Virus record (IMG/VR): IMGVR_UViG_3300030380_002559
Location: 1-53,718 of that record
Length of the DNA: 53,718 nt
Origin: a virus
Reading direction: 5' to 3' (one strand)
Under the pieces are notes generated by a model. It had not been told where the DNA came from. It did no database searches and saw nothing but the letters and a program-made list of their open reading frames with translations. The position numbers were made by a program, and so were the translations under genes. Positions 17,036 through 23,197 of the stretch are shown here, piece after piece (position 1 is the first letter of the stretch; each line of letters starts with the position of its first letter).

Positions 17036-17389
17036 TTAGCCAACGATCAACATATCTGCTTCGATCAAACGCTTGCGGTAAAAAGTCAGGATCCGCTCGG
17101 GCGACTGGACAGTCGACAGCGAGCTGTCATCTGCGGCCATCGCGTCCAGCAGCTGGCGCTGGGTGGCGGAACCACCAAGCTTCTGCAGCTCGAACAAGAT
17201 CGCCTGTGCTTGCGCGGGCATCGGCTTAACCGCAAGCAGCTCGCCCGCATTTTCCGCCAGCCGCAACTTTACGTTATTGCTTCCTTTCGGCGACGGGGCA
17301 GGGATACCACAACGTGCGATCGACTTTGGATCGGCAGTCGGAGTAACAGTGGCACCGTTCGAGGACGGCTTAGAGAGCTTCTTAGTCAT
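17036..17389 (-). CDS. Winged-helix-like small protein (paralogue A)
   Basis: 117 residues from the ATG at 17389, chosen for GAAAGGAAA upstream; the longer frame to 17443 runs through a leader hairpin. The N-terminus is basic and flexible, then CGIPAPSPKGSNNVKL, and a C-terminal helical domain: AILFELQKLGGSATQRQLLD, then TVQSPERILTFYRKRLIE. The same domain occurs in the genes at 17736 and 29705. The pattern (helix, GGxATxxQL, RIxxFYRKxL, short strand) resembles winged-helix DNA-binding domains. Probably a small regulator; inference. Confidence 0.75.
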   Translation of the reverse strand: MTKKLSKPSSNGATVTPTADPKSIARCGIPAPSPKGSNNVKLRLAENAGELLAVKPMPAQAQAILFELQKLGGSATQRQLLDAMAADDSSLSTVQSPERILTFYRKRLIEADMLIVG

Positions 17390-17410
17390 AGCGATTTCCT
17401 TTCGCTTCTG

Positions 17411-17432
17411 GGAAGGACAACTGCGTCCTTCC
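17411..17432 (-). promoter_or_regulatory. Leader hairpin ahead of paralogue A
   Basis: GGAAGGAC and GTCCTTCC pair perfectly (8 bp) across a six-base loop, about ten bases upstream of the ribosome site of the 17389 start. It could mask or set off the ribosome site, or be part of an operator. Its position in the leader, not after a gene, argues against a terminator. Confidence 0.45.
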
Positions 17433-17455
17433 AACAAATTCATTCTTGCACATGC

Positions 17456-17490
17456 TCATAAGATAGTAAAGCTTTTATTTACTATTGTAT
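17456..17490 (-). promoter_or_regulatory. Candidate promoter for paralogue A
   Basis: The minus strand reads TTCATACAATAGTAAATA, then AAAGCTTTACTATCTTATG. TACTAT(C)TTAT has the same TTACTAT core as the other early promoters in this window. It stands between terminator 17500-17524 and the leader hairpin, 70-100 bases before the start codon. Confidence 0.4.
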
Positions 17491-17499
17491 GAACTTTTT

Positions 17500-17524
17500 T
17501 AAAACATGCGAGCAGCTCGCATGT
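17500..17524 (-). terminator. Intrinsic terminator, second behind paralogue B
   Basis: On the minus strand ACATGCGAG pairs perfectly with CTCGCATGT across a three-base loop, followed by TTTTAAAAAA. It isolates paralogue A from transcription of paralogue B. Beside it, GTTAACC and GGTTAAC (17523-17543) form another inverted repeat. Confidence 0.65.
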
Positions 17525-17703
17525 TAACCCAAATCAGGTTAACGCCACAAACAGCGTCAATCAGTCAAACAAACAAAGAACTCAGTCAGTCATTCAAGAC
17601 TCAATGACTGATGTTCAGTCAGCGCGAGGCAACTCAAAGATGATGAAGAGGGGGATGATGAAGGCACCGTCAGTCAGTCACTCAGGGGCCAAGGACAATG
17701 AAA
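17525..17703. repeat. Intergenic region with GTCA/TGACTGAC repeats
   Basis: This stretch holds clustered copies of CAGTCAGTCA and close variants (17556-17570, 17581-17594, 17605-17622, 17670-17682). The same word recurs at 18266-18290. No gene is supported; one plus-strand frame here is repeat-driven. The repeats could be regulator binding sites or simple slippage products. Confidence 0.5.
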
Positions 17704-17727
17704 GGGCGGTCAGCGAACCGACCGCCC
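17704..17727 (-). terminator. Intrinsic terminator behind paralogue B
   Basis: GGGCGGTC pairs perfectly with GACCGCCC across an eight-base loop, followed on the minus strand by TTTCATT. It starts nine bases beyond the stop of the 17736 gene. Confidence 0.7.
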
Positions 17728-17735
17728 AATCAATA

Positions 17736-18146
17736 TCAAGCGTAGGTGATAAACCCATCTTCCATCAGCATCTTGCGATAGAAGGTATAAATGCGCTTCG
17801 GTGTCTGCACGGTCGAAAGACCTTGCTCTAGCATCGCATCAACAAGCTGCTCTTGCGAAGCCTCGCCACCTAGCGCCTCGAGCGTATCGAGAATGACGCC
17901 AGCCTGATTAGGAAGGCGACGGTTTTCAATCACCTTGGTAAGAAGCTTGACCTTACGACCGTTGAACCCTTTCGGAGCAGGGGCAGGAATGCCAGAGTTA
18001 CCGGCAGGATCGACAACCTTTAATGCTGCCTTCGCGGCACCGCGTACACCCATGCTGGGGGCAAGCAGAGAAATCGGATCAGACTTCTTGGTGGTGGTCT
18101 TCTTGGCCTTTGTGGAAGTGGCCTTCTTCTTAGCTGCTGCAGTCAT
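17736..18146 (-). CDS. Winged-helix-like small protein (paralogue B)
   Basis: 136 residues with a strongly basic Ala/Lys/Thr-rich N-terminus (about 22 residues, histone-like), then NSGIPAPAPKGFNGRKVKLL and the C-terminal domain VILDTLEALGGEASQEQLVD, then TVQTPKRIYTFYRKMLMEDG. It shares both the GIPAP(A/S)PKG linker and the C-terminal domain with paralogue A (17036) and the domain alone with 29705. AAGGAG precedes the ATG by eight bases. It has its own promoter and terminators, so it is a single-gene unit, probably made early and in quantity. DNA binding is inferred. Confidence 0.78.
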   Translation of the reverse strand: MTAAAKKKATSTKAKKTTTKKSDPISLLAPSMGVRGAAKAALKVVDPAGNSGIPAPAPKGFNGRKVKLLTKVIENRRLPNQAGVILDTLEALGGEASQEQLVDAMLEQGLSTVQTPKRIYTFYRKMLMEDGFITYA

Positions 18147-18187
18147 AGCTTTCTCCTTTTATGACTGTTGTGGTCAGGCACCTCGCC

Positions 18188-18240
18188 TTAACCTTGCAAT
18201 TACTATAGTATAGTAAGAGCGCGAATAAAAGCTCAAAATA
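18188..18240 (-). promoter_or_regulatory. Promoter with palindromic -10 region
   Basis: On the minus strand TTGAGC is followed after 18 bases by TATACT; the -10 lies in the palindrome TTACTATAGTATAGTAA at 18200-18216. The stretch TTTTATTCGCGC between them is nearly the same as in the promoter at 20.8 kb. It precedes paralogue B by about 50 bases. Confidence 0.55.
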
Positions 18241-18298
18241 GATCAAACTTATCAGGAAAAGAAAGGACTGCAGTCAATCAGTCAGTCGGTCAGACAGC

Positions 18299-18703
18299 CT
18301 ACGCGCTCAGTGAATCAGTCATACAAAGCAGCCGCAAAACCATGGGCCAATCAACTGGGGCATGCAGACGATGGGCCACTGATGATGAAACCCCACCCTC
18401 AATCAATTGAAGGGCATCAACTCCACGATGCAGCGTCAAAGCATTGTGTTTTGAATGAGCCACCATGATCCATGAACGACCTCCGGTTGTTGCACGACGC
18501 ATGTGCCAAGAACATTGAAAAGGAGTCAGTGAGACATTGTCAGTTGTAGTACACTTGAGTTCAATCCAAAACTCACACCCACCCCAACAACCATTGACGT
18601 CAGGTACTCCTTGCTGCAGCGCTCCCGTCTCGATCCTCTGCCAATGGACCTTGGGTAAGTTGGTTTTCAGTGCTTGGTATAATTTCTTCTCGGTACGATA
18701 CAT
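18299..18703 (-). CDS. PD-(D/E)XK nuclease, Holliday-junction-resolvase or VRR-NUC type
   Basis: 134 residues. RTEKKLYQALK, then RIETGALQQGVPDVNGCWGG, then FWIELKCTT give the E...(G)xPD...ExK core of a PD-(D/E)XK nuclease: conserved E in RIE, D in PDVN, E and K in ELK. The C-terminus is less conserved. Such phage enzymes cut branched DNA before packaging (family knowledge). The first 104 bases overlap the end of TerS in another frame; the conserved N-terminal motif supports the early start. Confidence 0.8.
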   Translation of the reverse strand: MYRTEKKLYQALKTNLPKVHWQRIETGALQQGVPDVNGCWGGCEFWIELKCTTTDNVSLTPFQCSWHMRRATTGGRSWIMVAHSKHNALTLHRGVDALQLIEGGVSSSVAHRLHAPVDWPMVLRLLCMTDSLSA

Positions 18704-19229
18704 CGTTCACCACTTGCATGTTGTCACCGTCAAGCAATTCCTGTAACTTTGATCTTAGTTCTTCGTCCGACATCGATTCGACTTTGTTGACGGTTACTTC
18801 CTTCTTCTCGATATACAGACCCGCCGCCTTGCCCCTTGAGATCTCGGCACTGATTGCTGAAGATATTTGGCCGGAATCCACGGCTTCATCCCGCAAACGG
18901 GAAAGTTCAGTAAGATGTGACTGCATCGAAACATTTTGACGTTCAGCCTCTTTACGCATCAAATCTATGATATGATTACGGATGAGAGGATTCCTGCGAA
19001 GCAAGGCAGAACCTTGAGCTTTTGCGCCAAATTTGTGTTTTGTGAACCCTGACCGTCGAGCGGCCTCCGCACCAGACAGTCCTTGAACATAAAGCGTACA
19101 AAACTTTTTATGACGCGGAGAGAGCGGACGATGTTTCTTACCATCGGGTGCAACCCAATAGTTGCCGCACTCTGATGGAGCTACGGGCGTGTACTCAAGG
19201 GATTCCAAGGTAGTCACTTCATTAGCCAA
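18600..19229 (-). CDS. terS: Terminase small subunit
   Basis: 209 residues. PLSPRHKKFCTLYVQGLSG, then AEAARRSGFT and ALLRRNPLIRNHIIDLM form the helix-turn-helix head of the terminase small subunit family; then comes a coiled-coil oligomerisation part (HLTELSRLRDEAVDSG, AEISRGKAAGLY). The start is a TTG at 19229 with GGAGG seven bases before; the protein sequence MANEVTTLE begins there. It recognises phage DNA for TerL. It lies 3 kb from terL and overlaps the nuclease gene by 104 bases at its 3' end. Confidence 0.88.
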   Translation of the reverse strand: MANEVTTLESLEYTPVAPSECGNYWVAPDGKKHRPLSPRHKKFCTLYVQGLSGAEAARRSGFTKHKFGAKAQGSALLRRNPLIRNHIIDLMRKEAERQNVSMQSHLTELSRLRDEAVDSGQISSAISAEISRGKAAGLYIEKKEVTVNKVESMSDEELRSKLQELLDGDNMQVVNDVSYREEIIPSTENQLTQGPLAEDRDGSAAARST

Positions 19230-19490
19230 GACGTTGCCTCCAACTACTTAACAAAGTAAGGATAGCAACAAATCTTACCGTCCGCAATGTCAATTTCCAG
19301 TGAGTTTTAGAATATAATTAGAAAGATTGTTCCGCGACGGCTTATCGTTCGAGACTGTTATCATAACCATAAACACTGTTATCATAACCAAGAACCAAGG
19401 TAAAAGAGACACTTACAAAGAAATTATGACATTATGAGATTATGATGGAGGTTTTAAGGAGTCACTCACTCAAACCTACGGGGAGAGCAA
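19230..19490. other. Intergenic region between early module and TerS
   Basis: No gene is supported. It holds tandem GTTATCATAAC palindromes (19354-19390), a perfect TTGACA on the minus strand near 19295, the 14-mer CGCGACGGCTTATC at 19333-19346 that recurs inverted at 34847-34860, and ATGACATTATGAGAT at 19426-19440 that recurs directly at 34831-34845. Likely the control region of the TerS unit and possibly a site of wider use. Confidence 0.5.
19354..19390. promoter_or_regulatory. Tandem palindromic operator-like sites
   Basis: The 16-mer ACTGTTATCATAACCA occurs twice, at 19354-19369 and 19375-19390, exactly 21 bases apart (two helical turns). Each contains the perfect palindrome GTTATCATAAC. 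This is the geometry of a dimeric repressor or activator bound on one face of DNA. The site lies about 125 bases ahead of the TerS start. Confidence 0.6.
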
Positions 19491-19508
19491 TGGGGGCCGA
19501 AGCCCCCA
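19491..19508 (-). terminator. Hairpin with UUCG tetraloop at the end of the early operon
   Basis: On the minus strand TGGGGGC pairs with GCCCCCA across UUCG, nine bases after the stop of the 19517 gene. Only a short T stretch follows. It probably ends the early transcript. Confidence 0.65.
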
Positions 19509-19516
19509 AGCAAAGA

Positions 19517-19753
19517 TTAGTTAGTTTCGTGAATCATGCGGCCACAATGTTCCCACTCGTTAAAGTCAATAAAGAACGCATAGGTGTTCATGTCATCTTT
19601 TAGATCGACGGCAACAGGGATAGAATTATCAGGCCAAACATAAAGGTCAACGAGCTGTTTGATATACCGTCCAGCTTCGTCAAGCGAGAGCCAAATACCA
19701 CCCATGAACTTACGCTCATGGGTGTTAGTATTTTCAGCAAAGAGCGCGTACAT
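19517..19753 (-). CDS. Small hypothetical protein coupled to the DUF932 gene
   Basis: 78 residues, acidic, beginning MYALFAENTNTHERKFMGG, with WLSLDEAGRYIKQLVDLYVW. No family is recognised. Its ATG overlaps the stop of the DUF932 gene, so both are made together. The pattern (a short strand, helix, strand) suggests a small alpha/beta fold. Confidence 0.65.
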   Translation of the reverse strand: MYALFAENTNTHERKFMGGIWLSLDEAGRYIKQLVDLYVWPDNSIPVAVDLKDDMNTYAFFIDFNEWEHCGRMIHETN

Positions 19754-20751
19754 TATACGGCCTCTGCATACTCGATAGCTTTCTCGAGAGCTTTGCCCTT
19801 ACGGGCGGCACCGGCACCAAACCAAGCTGAATGCATGGCGTTACCTGTCTCTTGACCACGACGCTGGTGGTCCTCGACAAAGGTCACACCATTTAGTGCG
19901 CCCCACCAAGTACCCTTGGCTGCTTTGAGTGTGGCACCGGGCGACTGGTCGATCGCTGTCATGACCATATCGGCTGTACGCGTAAACTTCTCACGCATGA
20001 TCAGCTCGGGGTCTTTGGCCTTTTCGACGAACAGATCTTTCTGGTACAACTCGGCAACGAAGTTAGCGACCGACTCACCAGTGAACTGCTTCGAAGCAAG
20101 GAACTCTGCCTGCTCCTTGAACTCCTCGCGCCGCGCCTTAGAAAGACCAAGAGCCTCTTCTGCAGCTTGACGGACATCATCATCGAAAGCGCGGATATGC
20201 GGCATACGAAACGCTGCACCGCCATCGCGTAGGGCGACGGTCAATGTATTGTTACACACAACACGGATCGGTGTGAACTTGATCGTCATCGCCTTACCAC
20301 AAAGATGCGGCTGGTTAATCAAGAGGTAACCCTTGACCTCGTCACCACCCGGCAACTGGAAATCGGAAGAAATCTTAGCAAGACCCCAAATCTCAGAACC
20401 GCTTTTCAACGAACCAGCGGTCTCCATAGTCATGTGACCGGCTTCCGTGAACTTCTTAAAGAAGTCGAAGATCTCTTCGTTTTGGATAGGGACGTAATCA
20501 TCGCCACAATGCGAAAGGATACTGCTATCGTTATCGCGCGTAATAAAGTGGTGTCCATCGACAGGCATAACGCCAACACCCTCATGCCACTCGCTCTCGG
20601 TGAGCGTATAAGCAGGACGCTTAGATACGGTCCAATCGAGATCAGCGGCTTGCATCATCTCTTTAGGTGTCAGGTCAGCTTCAACCGGAACACCGAGACC
20701 ATGCCAAGGAACTGCCCCTGCATACGCCATTGTTTCAACTAAATGTGCCAT
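19753..20751 (-). CDS. DUF932 family phage/plasmid protein
   Basis: 332 residues. The start MAHLVETMAYAGAVPWHGLG, followed by ADLTPKEMMQAADLDWTVS, is the signature of DUF932 (TIGR03299). Later blocks are HCGDDYVPIQNEEIFDFF, GYLLINQPHLCGKAMTIKFT, RVVCNNTLTVAL and LKAAKGTWWGALNGVTFVEDH. The length is usual for the family. Its function is not established; it is frequent in phages and conjugative plasmids. It has its own promoter (20.8 kb) and is followed by one small gene. Confidence 0.85.
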   Translation of the reverse strand: MAHLVETMAYAGAVPWHGLGVPVEADLTPKEMMQAADLDWTVSKRPAYTLTESEWHEGVGVMPVDGHHFITRDNDSSILSHCGDDYVPIQNEEIFDFFKKFTEAGHMTMETAGSLKSGSEIWGLAKISSDFQLPGGDEVKGYLLINQPHLCGKAMTIKFTPIRVVCNNTLTVALRDGGAAFRMPHIRAFDDDVRQAAEEALGLSKARREEFKEQAEFLASKQFTGESVANFVAELYQKDLFVEKAKDPELIMREKFTRTADMVMTAIDQSPGATLKAAKGTWWGALNGVTFVEDHQRRGQETGNAMHSAWFGAGAARKGKALEKAIEYAEAV

Positions 20752-20752
20752 G

Positions 20753-21004
20753 TCACTTTCTCCTTTGATTGCATAGCTTACTTCTTACTTTATTACTATA
20801 GTATGCAATACGCGGGAATAAAACGTCAAAGCGTTGCCTTTTACGCGCAAAATTATCAGTGATTGTCAAGTTACAAGCGAGACAGTGAACCACACCATTT
20901 TTCTTTGGCTCACGGAATGCAACCAAACAACGGGGGCATTGGTCAGCATCCAATGCCCCCTGAATAGTTCCGGGTTCACCAAAAGTAGGGAGCTTAGAAG
21001 CCAT
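20753..21004 (-). CDS. Zinc-ribbon protein
   Basis: 83 residues with CPRC (residues 23-26) and CLAC (residues 42-45), spaced as in a zinc ribbon, followed by a basic C-terminus (ARKRQRFDVLFPR). Probably a nucleic-acid or protein-binding zinc domain. It overlaps the preceding membrane gene by 11 bases. Confidence 0.65.
   Translation of the reverse strand: MASKLPTFGEPGTIQGALDADQCPRCLVAFREPKKNGVVHCLACNLTITDNFARKRQRFDVLFPRIAYYSNKVRSKLCNQRRK
20785..20845 (-). promoter_or_regulatory. Promoter of the DUF932 gene
   Basis: On the minus strand TTGACG is followed by 18 bases (TTTTATTCCCGCGTATTG) and CATACT; the -10 region forms TTGCATACTATAGTAA. Spacer and -10 closely match the promoter at 18.2 kb. 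The region lies inside the last codons of the zinc-ribbon gene and 40 bases before the DUF932 start. Confidence 0.6.
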
Positions 21005-21179
21005 TGGTGATGATGAGGGCTACTAATAGATAGACAACAACTAGCACCAAAAGAACAATGAGCCAAGAACTGTGACGCGTGGCTTTTTCAGGAACGAAAG
21101 GTGCGCGACTACCATTCGTCGTATGGTTCATATGAAGATACATTAACGATCGCATCAACGGCTTACTTTGCTGTTCCAT
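20994..21179 (-). CDS. Small single-pass membrane protein
   Basis: 61 residues from the ATG at 21179, chosen for AGGAGAT eight bases before. A hydrophilic N-terminal part is followed by WLIVLLVLVVVYLLVALIIT, one clear membrane segment, and the short end NGF. The longer frame to 21341 is out of step with the real zinc-motif gene at 21163-21363. Function unknown. Confidence 0.7.
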   Translation of the reverse strand: MEQQSKPLMRSLMYLHMNHTTNGSRAPFVPEKATRHSSWLIVLLVLVVVYLLVALIITNGF

Positions 21180-21363
21180 TTTCGATCTCCTGAACTTGTT
21201 TACCCATTTCGACGATCCGTGCACGCAGGACACGAGTTTGGTTACAGTCCGTACAACAGCGGCCATCGTTGATCGGCCACGCATTATGACCTTGTGTCCA
21301 ATAGACCTCACCGTTAGGAAGTTTGTGTTCATCAATTTCACCGTGACATATTGAGCATTTCAT
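21163..21363 (-). CDS. Small CxxC zinc-binding protein
   Basis: 66 residues: CSIC at 3-6 and CCTDC at about 36-40 around GEVYWTQGHNAWPINDGR. This is a known mini-family of phage zinc proteins in which GHNAxPINDGRCC is conserved. The C-terminus is one helix. Function unknown; likely a small early regulator or adaptor. Confidence 0.72.
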   Translation of the reverse strand: MKCSICHGEIDEHKLPNGEVYWTQGHNAWPINDGRCCTDCNQTRVLRARIVEMGKQVQEIENGTAK

Positions 21364-21535
21364 CTTTCAAGGACTCCTCTCGTTTTTTCAAGTTACAATG
21401 GACCGCCCTGTTGAAAGTGTAGGGCAAGGTTTCGCTTCTCGCAAACATCGCATCGACGAACTGGTCAATCTCGATATAAGTCAAGCGACTGACGACCTCG
21501 GCGAGATCGTCCATGAATGGGTCTTTATCAGTCAT
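21338..21535 (-). CDS. Small acidic hypothetical protein
   Basis: 65 residues from the ATG at 21535 (MTDKDPFMDDLAEVVSRL), for which GGAGAGG stands upstream; the longer frame to 21568 has no such site. All helical, charged, no membrane segment. It overlaps both neighbours by several bases. No family recognised. Confidence 0.6.
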   Translation of the reverse strand: MTDKDPFMDDLAEVVSRLTYIEIDQFVDAMFARSETLPYTFNRAVHCNLKKREESLKDEMLNMSR

Positions 21536-21818
21536 CCGCCTCTCCAAAGAAGATCGCGTTATGAACACCGACCGGTTTATTACGATCGAGCTTCAACTTA
21601 CCGTCGACCCAATCATAAAAGCCATGGATCTGTGGCATTTTGTATTTACGCCCTTTTAAGACAACGACTTGATCAATAACTTTTGGATCGCAGATAAAAC
21701 CATCGTTAAATGATTTTACGAGGTATGCTTCAAGAGCCTTGATCGAAGGACATATCGGTGTTAGCCAATGACCATTAGTACCGTTAAAACCAGTCGAATG
21801 AATCTGAGCTGAATACAT
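21528..21818 (-). CDS. Hypothetical early protein
   Basis: 96 residues with an alpha/beta pattern: STGFNGTNGHWLTP, then SIKALEAYLVKSFNDGFIC, VIDQVVVLKGRKYKM and FYDWVDGKLKLDRNKPV. No family recognised. It follows a palindromic promoter (21.84 kb) and begins a chain of small overlapping genes down to 20994. Confidence 0.65.
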   Translation of the reverse strand: MYSAQIHSTGFNGTNGHWLTPICPSIKALEAYLVKSFNDGFICDPKVIDQVVVLKGRKYKMPQIHGFYDWVDGKLKLDRNKPVGVHNAIFFGEADD

Positions 21819-21834
21819 TTTTTTCTCCTTTACA

Positions 21835-21885
21835 GTCTTACTATATTAGTATGCTGGAGAACAAAGGCGAATAATATCTCAAAAT
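21835..21885 (-). promoter_or_regulatory. Promoter with palindromic -10 region
   Basis: The minus strand contains TTGAGATATTATTCGC, then CAGCATACTAATATAGTAAG; the latter has the TACTA...TAGTA palindrome (21838-21854) shared with the other early promoters. The spacing to TTGAGA is too long for a standard -35, so only the -10 part is well supported. It serves the gene starting at 21818. Confidence 0.5.
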
Positions 21886-21898
21886 AATGGAAGGTGTT

Positions 21899-22002
21899 CC
21901 GTGGCTTTGGTGGAGCATGTATTAAGGCAGACCCACCTTTGCTTAGTTCTATCCTCCTCTCAAGCAAGCCCGATGGGGGTAAGGATAGGCCAAGAGCCAC
22001 GG
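21899..22002 (-). ncRNA. Candidate structured RNA, three-way junction
   Basis: The ends pair: CCGTGGCT at 21899-21906 with AGCCACGG at 21995-22002 (8 bp, extended by TTGG/CCAA). Inside, CTATCCT (21949-21955) pairs perfectly with AGGATAG (21982-21988), and GGTGG (21909-21913) with CCACC (21933-21937). Closing stem plus two internal arms make a three-way junction. No gene covers it. The strand is assigned from the direction of the flanking genes; it could be the other one. No known RNA class was recognised. It lies between a 45-codon ORF and the promoter at 21.84 kb. Confidence 0.5.
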
Positions 22003-22011
22003 CCTTGTATT

Positions 22012-22149
22012 TCACTTTGTCTTAACCGGATGACGTTGGTGTTCCACACGGCTCTTACGAGTACCGTCTACCTCGCTCTTTTTACGAAGGATCGCTTTCG
22101 CGATTTCGCCGTGGTTGTTCGAGGTAGTCACAAGCTCCACCATTACCAT
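22012..22149 (-). CDS. Small basic 45-residue ORF
   Basis: It begins MVMVELVTTSNNHGEIAKA and ends HQRHPVKTK, with one amphipathic basic helix (EIAKAILRKKSEVD). The ATG at 22149 has GGGGTG ten bases before; a second in-frame ATG lies at 22143. Its codon pattern looks like its neighbours. It is alone between the 22259 gene and the RNA candidate. Possibly a small regulator; not a known family. Confidence 0.45.
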   Translation of the reverse strand: MVMVELVTTSNNHGEIAKAILRKKSEVDGTRKSRVEHQRHPVKTK

Positions 22150-22258
22150 CTTTTACTAACACCCCAACGCGTCAGTGGTCTTAACTCAGCTGGGACGAGG
22201 TCGAACCTTTGGCACCCCGCCCACGGAAAGGAATTTTGTCTGCCCCCCCTAACCTGAA

Positions 22259-22486
22259 TTAAACATCTTGTTGTTCCAGAACAACTGAACCATCGCCATA
22301 GTCTTTGCGACCTAATTCAAGGTTCCAGCCAACATTATATTCAGAAATCTCCTGCGGAGACAAATCTTCTGATTTGATCGTGTACCCCCGCCCATCGATA
22401 TAGTCGACACGATGGGGGTTATAGGGCCGACCGCGATAACGGTCAGCCCCTCCACGGTCATATGGTGAACCGTGGGCTTTATTCAT
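22259..22486 (-). CDS. Conserved small phage protein (HGSPYDRGGAD motif)
   Basis: 75 residues. NKAHGSPYDRGGADRYRGR, then PHRVDYIDG and LSPQEISEYNVGWNLELG, form a mini-family common in marine phages: a His/Gly/Tyr-rich N-terminus and an LTxEEIxxYxxG segment. Its first codons overlap the end of the 22483 gene. Function unknown. Confidence 0.75.
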   Translation of the reverse strand: MNKAHGSPYDRGGADRYRGRPYNPHRVDYIDGRGYTIKSEDLSPQEISEYNVGWNLELGRKDYGDGSVVLEQQDV

Positions 22487-23034
22487 GACGCGGCCCTCAT
22501 AAAGTCGCGCTGGTACTGATCAAGGATTACCTGAGTAAGCCTAACCGGAATCGTATCATCGAGATCTTTCGAAACGTACCTACCGAAATCAGTAAGGGAC
22601 CACTCAAGATCGCGAGACCCGGCAGAGATCGGACGCGAATTAATCAGTCCGATATCACGGGGACGACTAAGCACCGACGATAACGAATTATCGTGCATAT
22701 ACCCAATGGCCGAAGCCAGCTGAGAAGTCCGCAAGAACCCAAGCGACCGATTACGGTACAGACAAATCAAGACCTGCCAAGTACGATACATCGAACGCTG
22801 ATCATTAGAAACCCGATCATGAAGAAACGGAACTACCGTACCATCCTGATGAGCAACCGGAACAGGAAGCGTCTCCAGCTCAGCGAATTCTTCCCAAACG
22901 TCGGGATAATTCTGAGCAAGAAGAAAAGCAATCTGCTTCGAAGGGGTACGAAACTCTTTCTCTGCGATCGCCTTTAAGACGCGGTAAGTCGGAATTTCGA
23001 CAGCCACCGACTTATGGCTTTCAATGTTTGTCAT
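22483..23034 (-). CDS. Probable transcription regulator (winged-helix-like)
   Basis: 183 residues. The N-terminus VAVEIPTYRVLKAIAEKEFR, followed by TPSKQIAFLLAQN, resembles a ribbon-helix-helix or antitoxin-like segment. Residues about 85-165 (TWQVLICLYRNRSLGFLRTS, QLASAIGYMHDNSLSSVLS, RDLEWSLTDFGRYV) have a MarR-like winged-helix layout. Preceded by a palindromic promoter at 23.09 kb. Likely controls early genes; inferred. Confidence 0.6.
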   Translation of the reverse strand: MTNIESHKSVAVEIPTYRVLKAIAEKEFRTPSKQIAFLLAQNYPDVWEEFAELETLPVPVAHQDGTVVPFLHDRVSNDQRSMYRTWQVLICLYRNRSLGFLRTSQLASAIGYMHDNSLSSVLSRPRDIGLINSRPISAGSRDLEWSLTDFGRYVSKDLDDTIPVRLTQVILDQYQRDFMRAAS

Positions 23035-23079
23035 TTAGCTTTCTCCCTCTATATGACAACGATGAAGTTAATGAACGCT

Positions 23080-23120
23080 TCATTAACTATTATTATAGTA
23101 AACTAACAAACTAAAGAAGT
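23080..23120 (-). promoter_or_regulatory. Palindromic promoter of the regulator gene
   Basis: On the minus strand GTTTACTATAATAATAGTT contains a perfect TATAAT; it belongs to the TTACTAT...ATAGT family. It sits between the terminator at 23150-23176 and the gene starting at 23034. No convincing -35 was found. Confidence 0.5.
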
Positions 23121-23149
23121 TTAGTACCAAAATAAACTATTTTATGATA

Positions 23150-23176
23150 AAAAGAGGCGGCCCGAGAGCCGCCTTA
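23150..23176 (-). terminator. Intrinsic terminator after the 23198 gene
   Basis: AGGCGGC pairs with GCCGCCT across a six-base loop, followed on the minus strand by CTTTTT. It separates the genes above from the regulator unit below. Confidence 0.8.
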
Positions 23177-23197
23177 GTTTAGGGAGGAAAGCAAGGA

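Noticed and set aside
17556-18290. CRISPR-like array from repeated CAGTCAGTCA words
   Set aside because: Repeats are short, irregularly spaced and imperfect, with no spacers of equal length and no cas genes.
22150-22258. Possible tRNA because of a GGTTCGA sequence on the minus strand
   Set aside because: The flanking bases do not form a T stem, and no acceptor or anticodon arm could be built.
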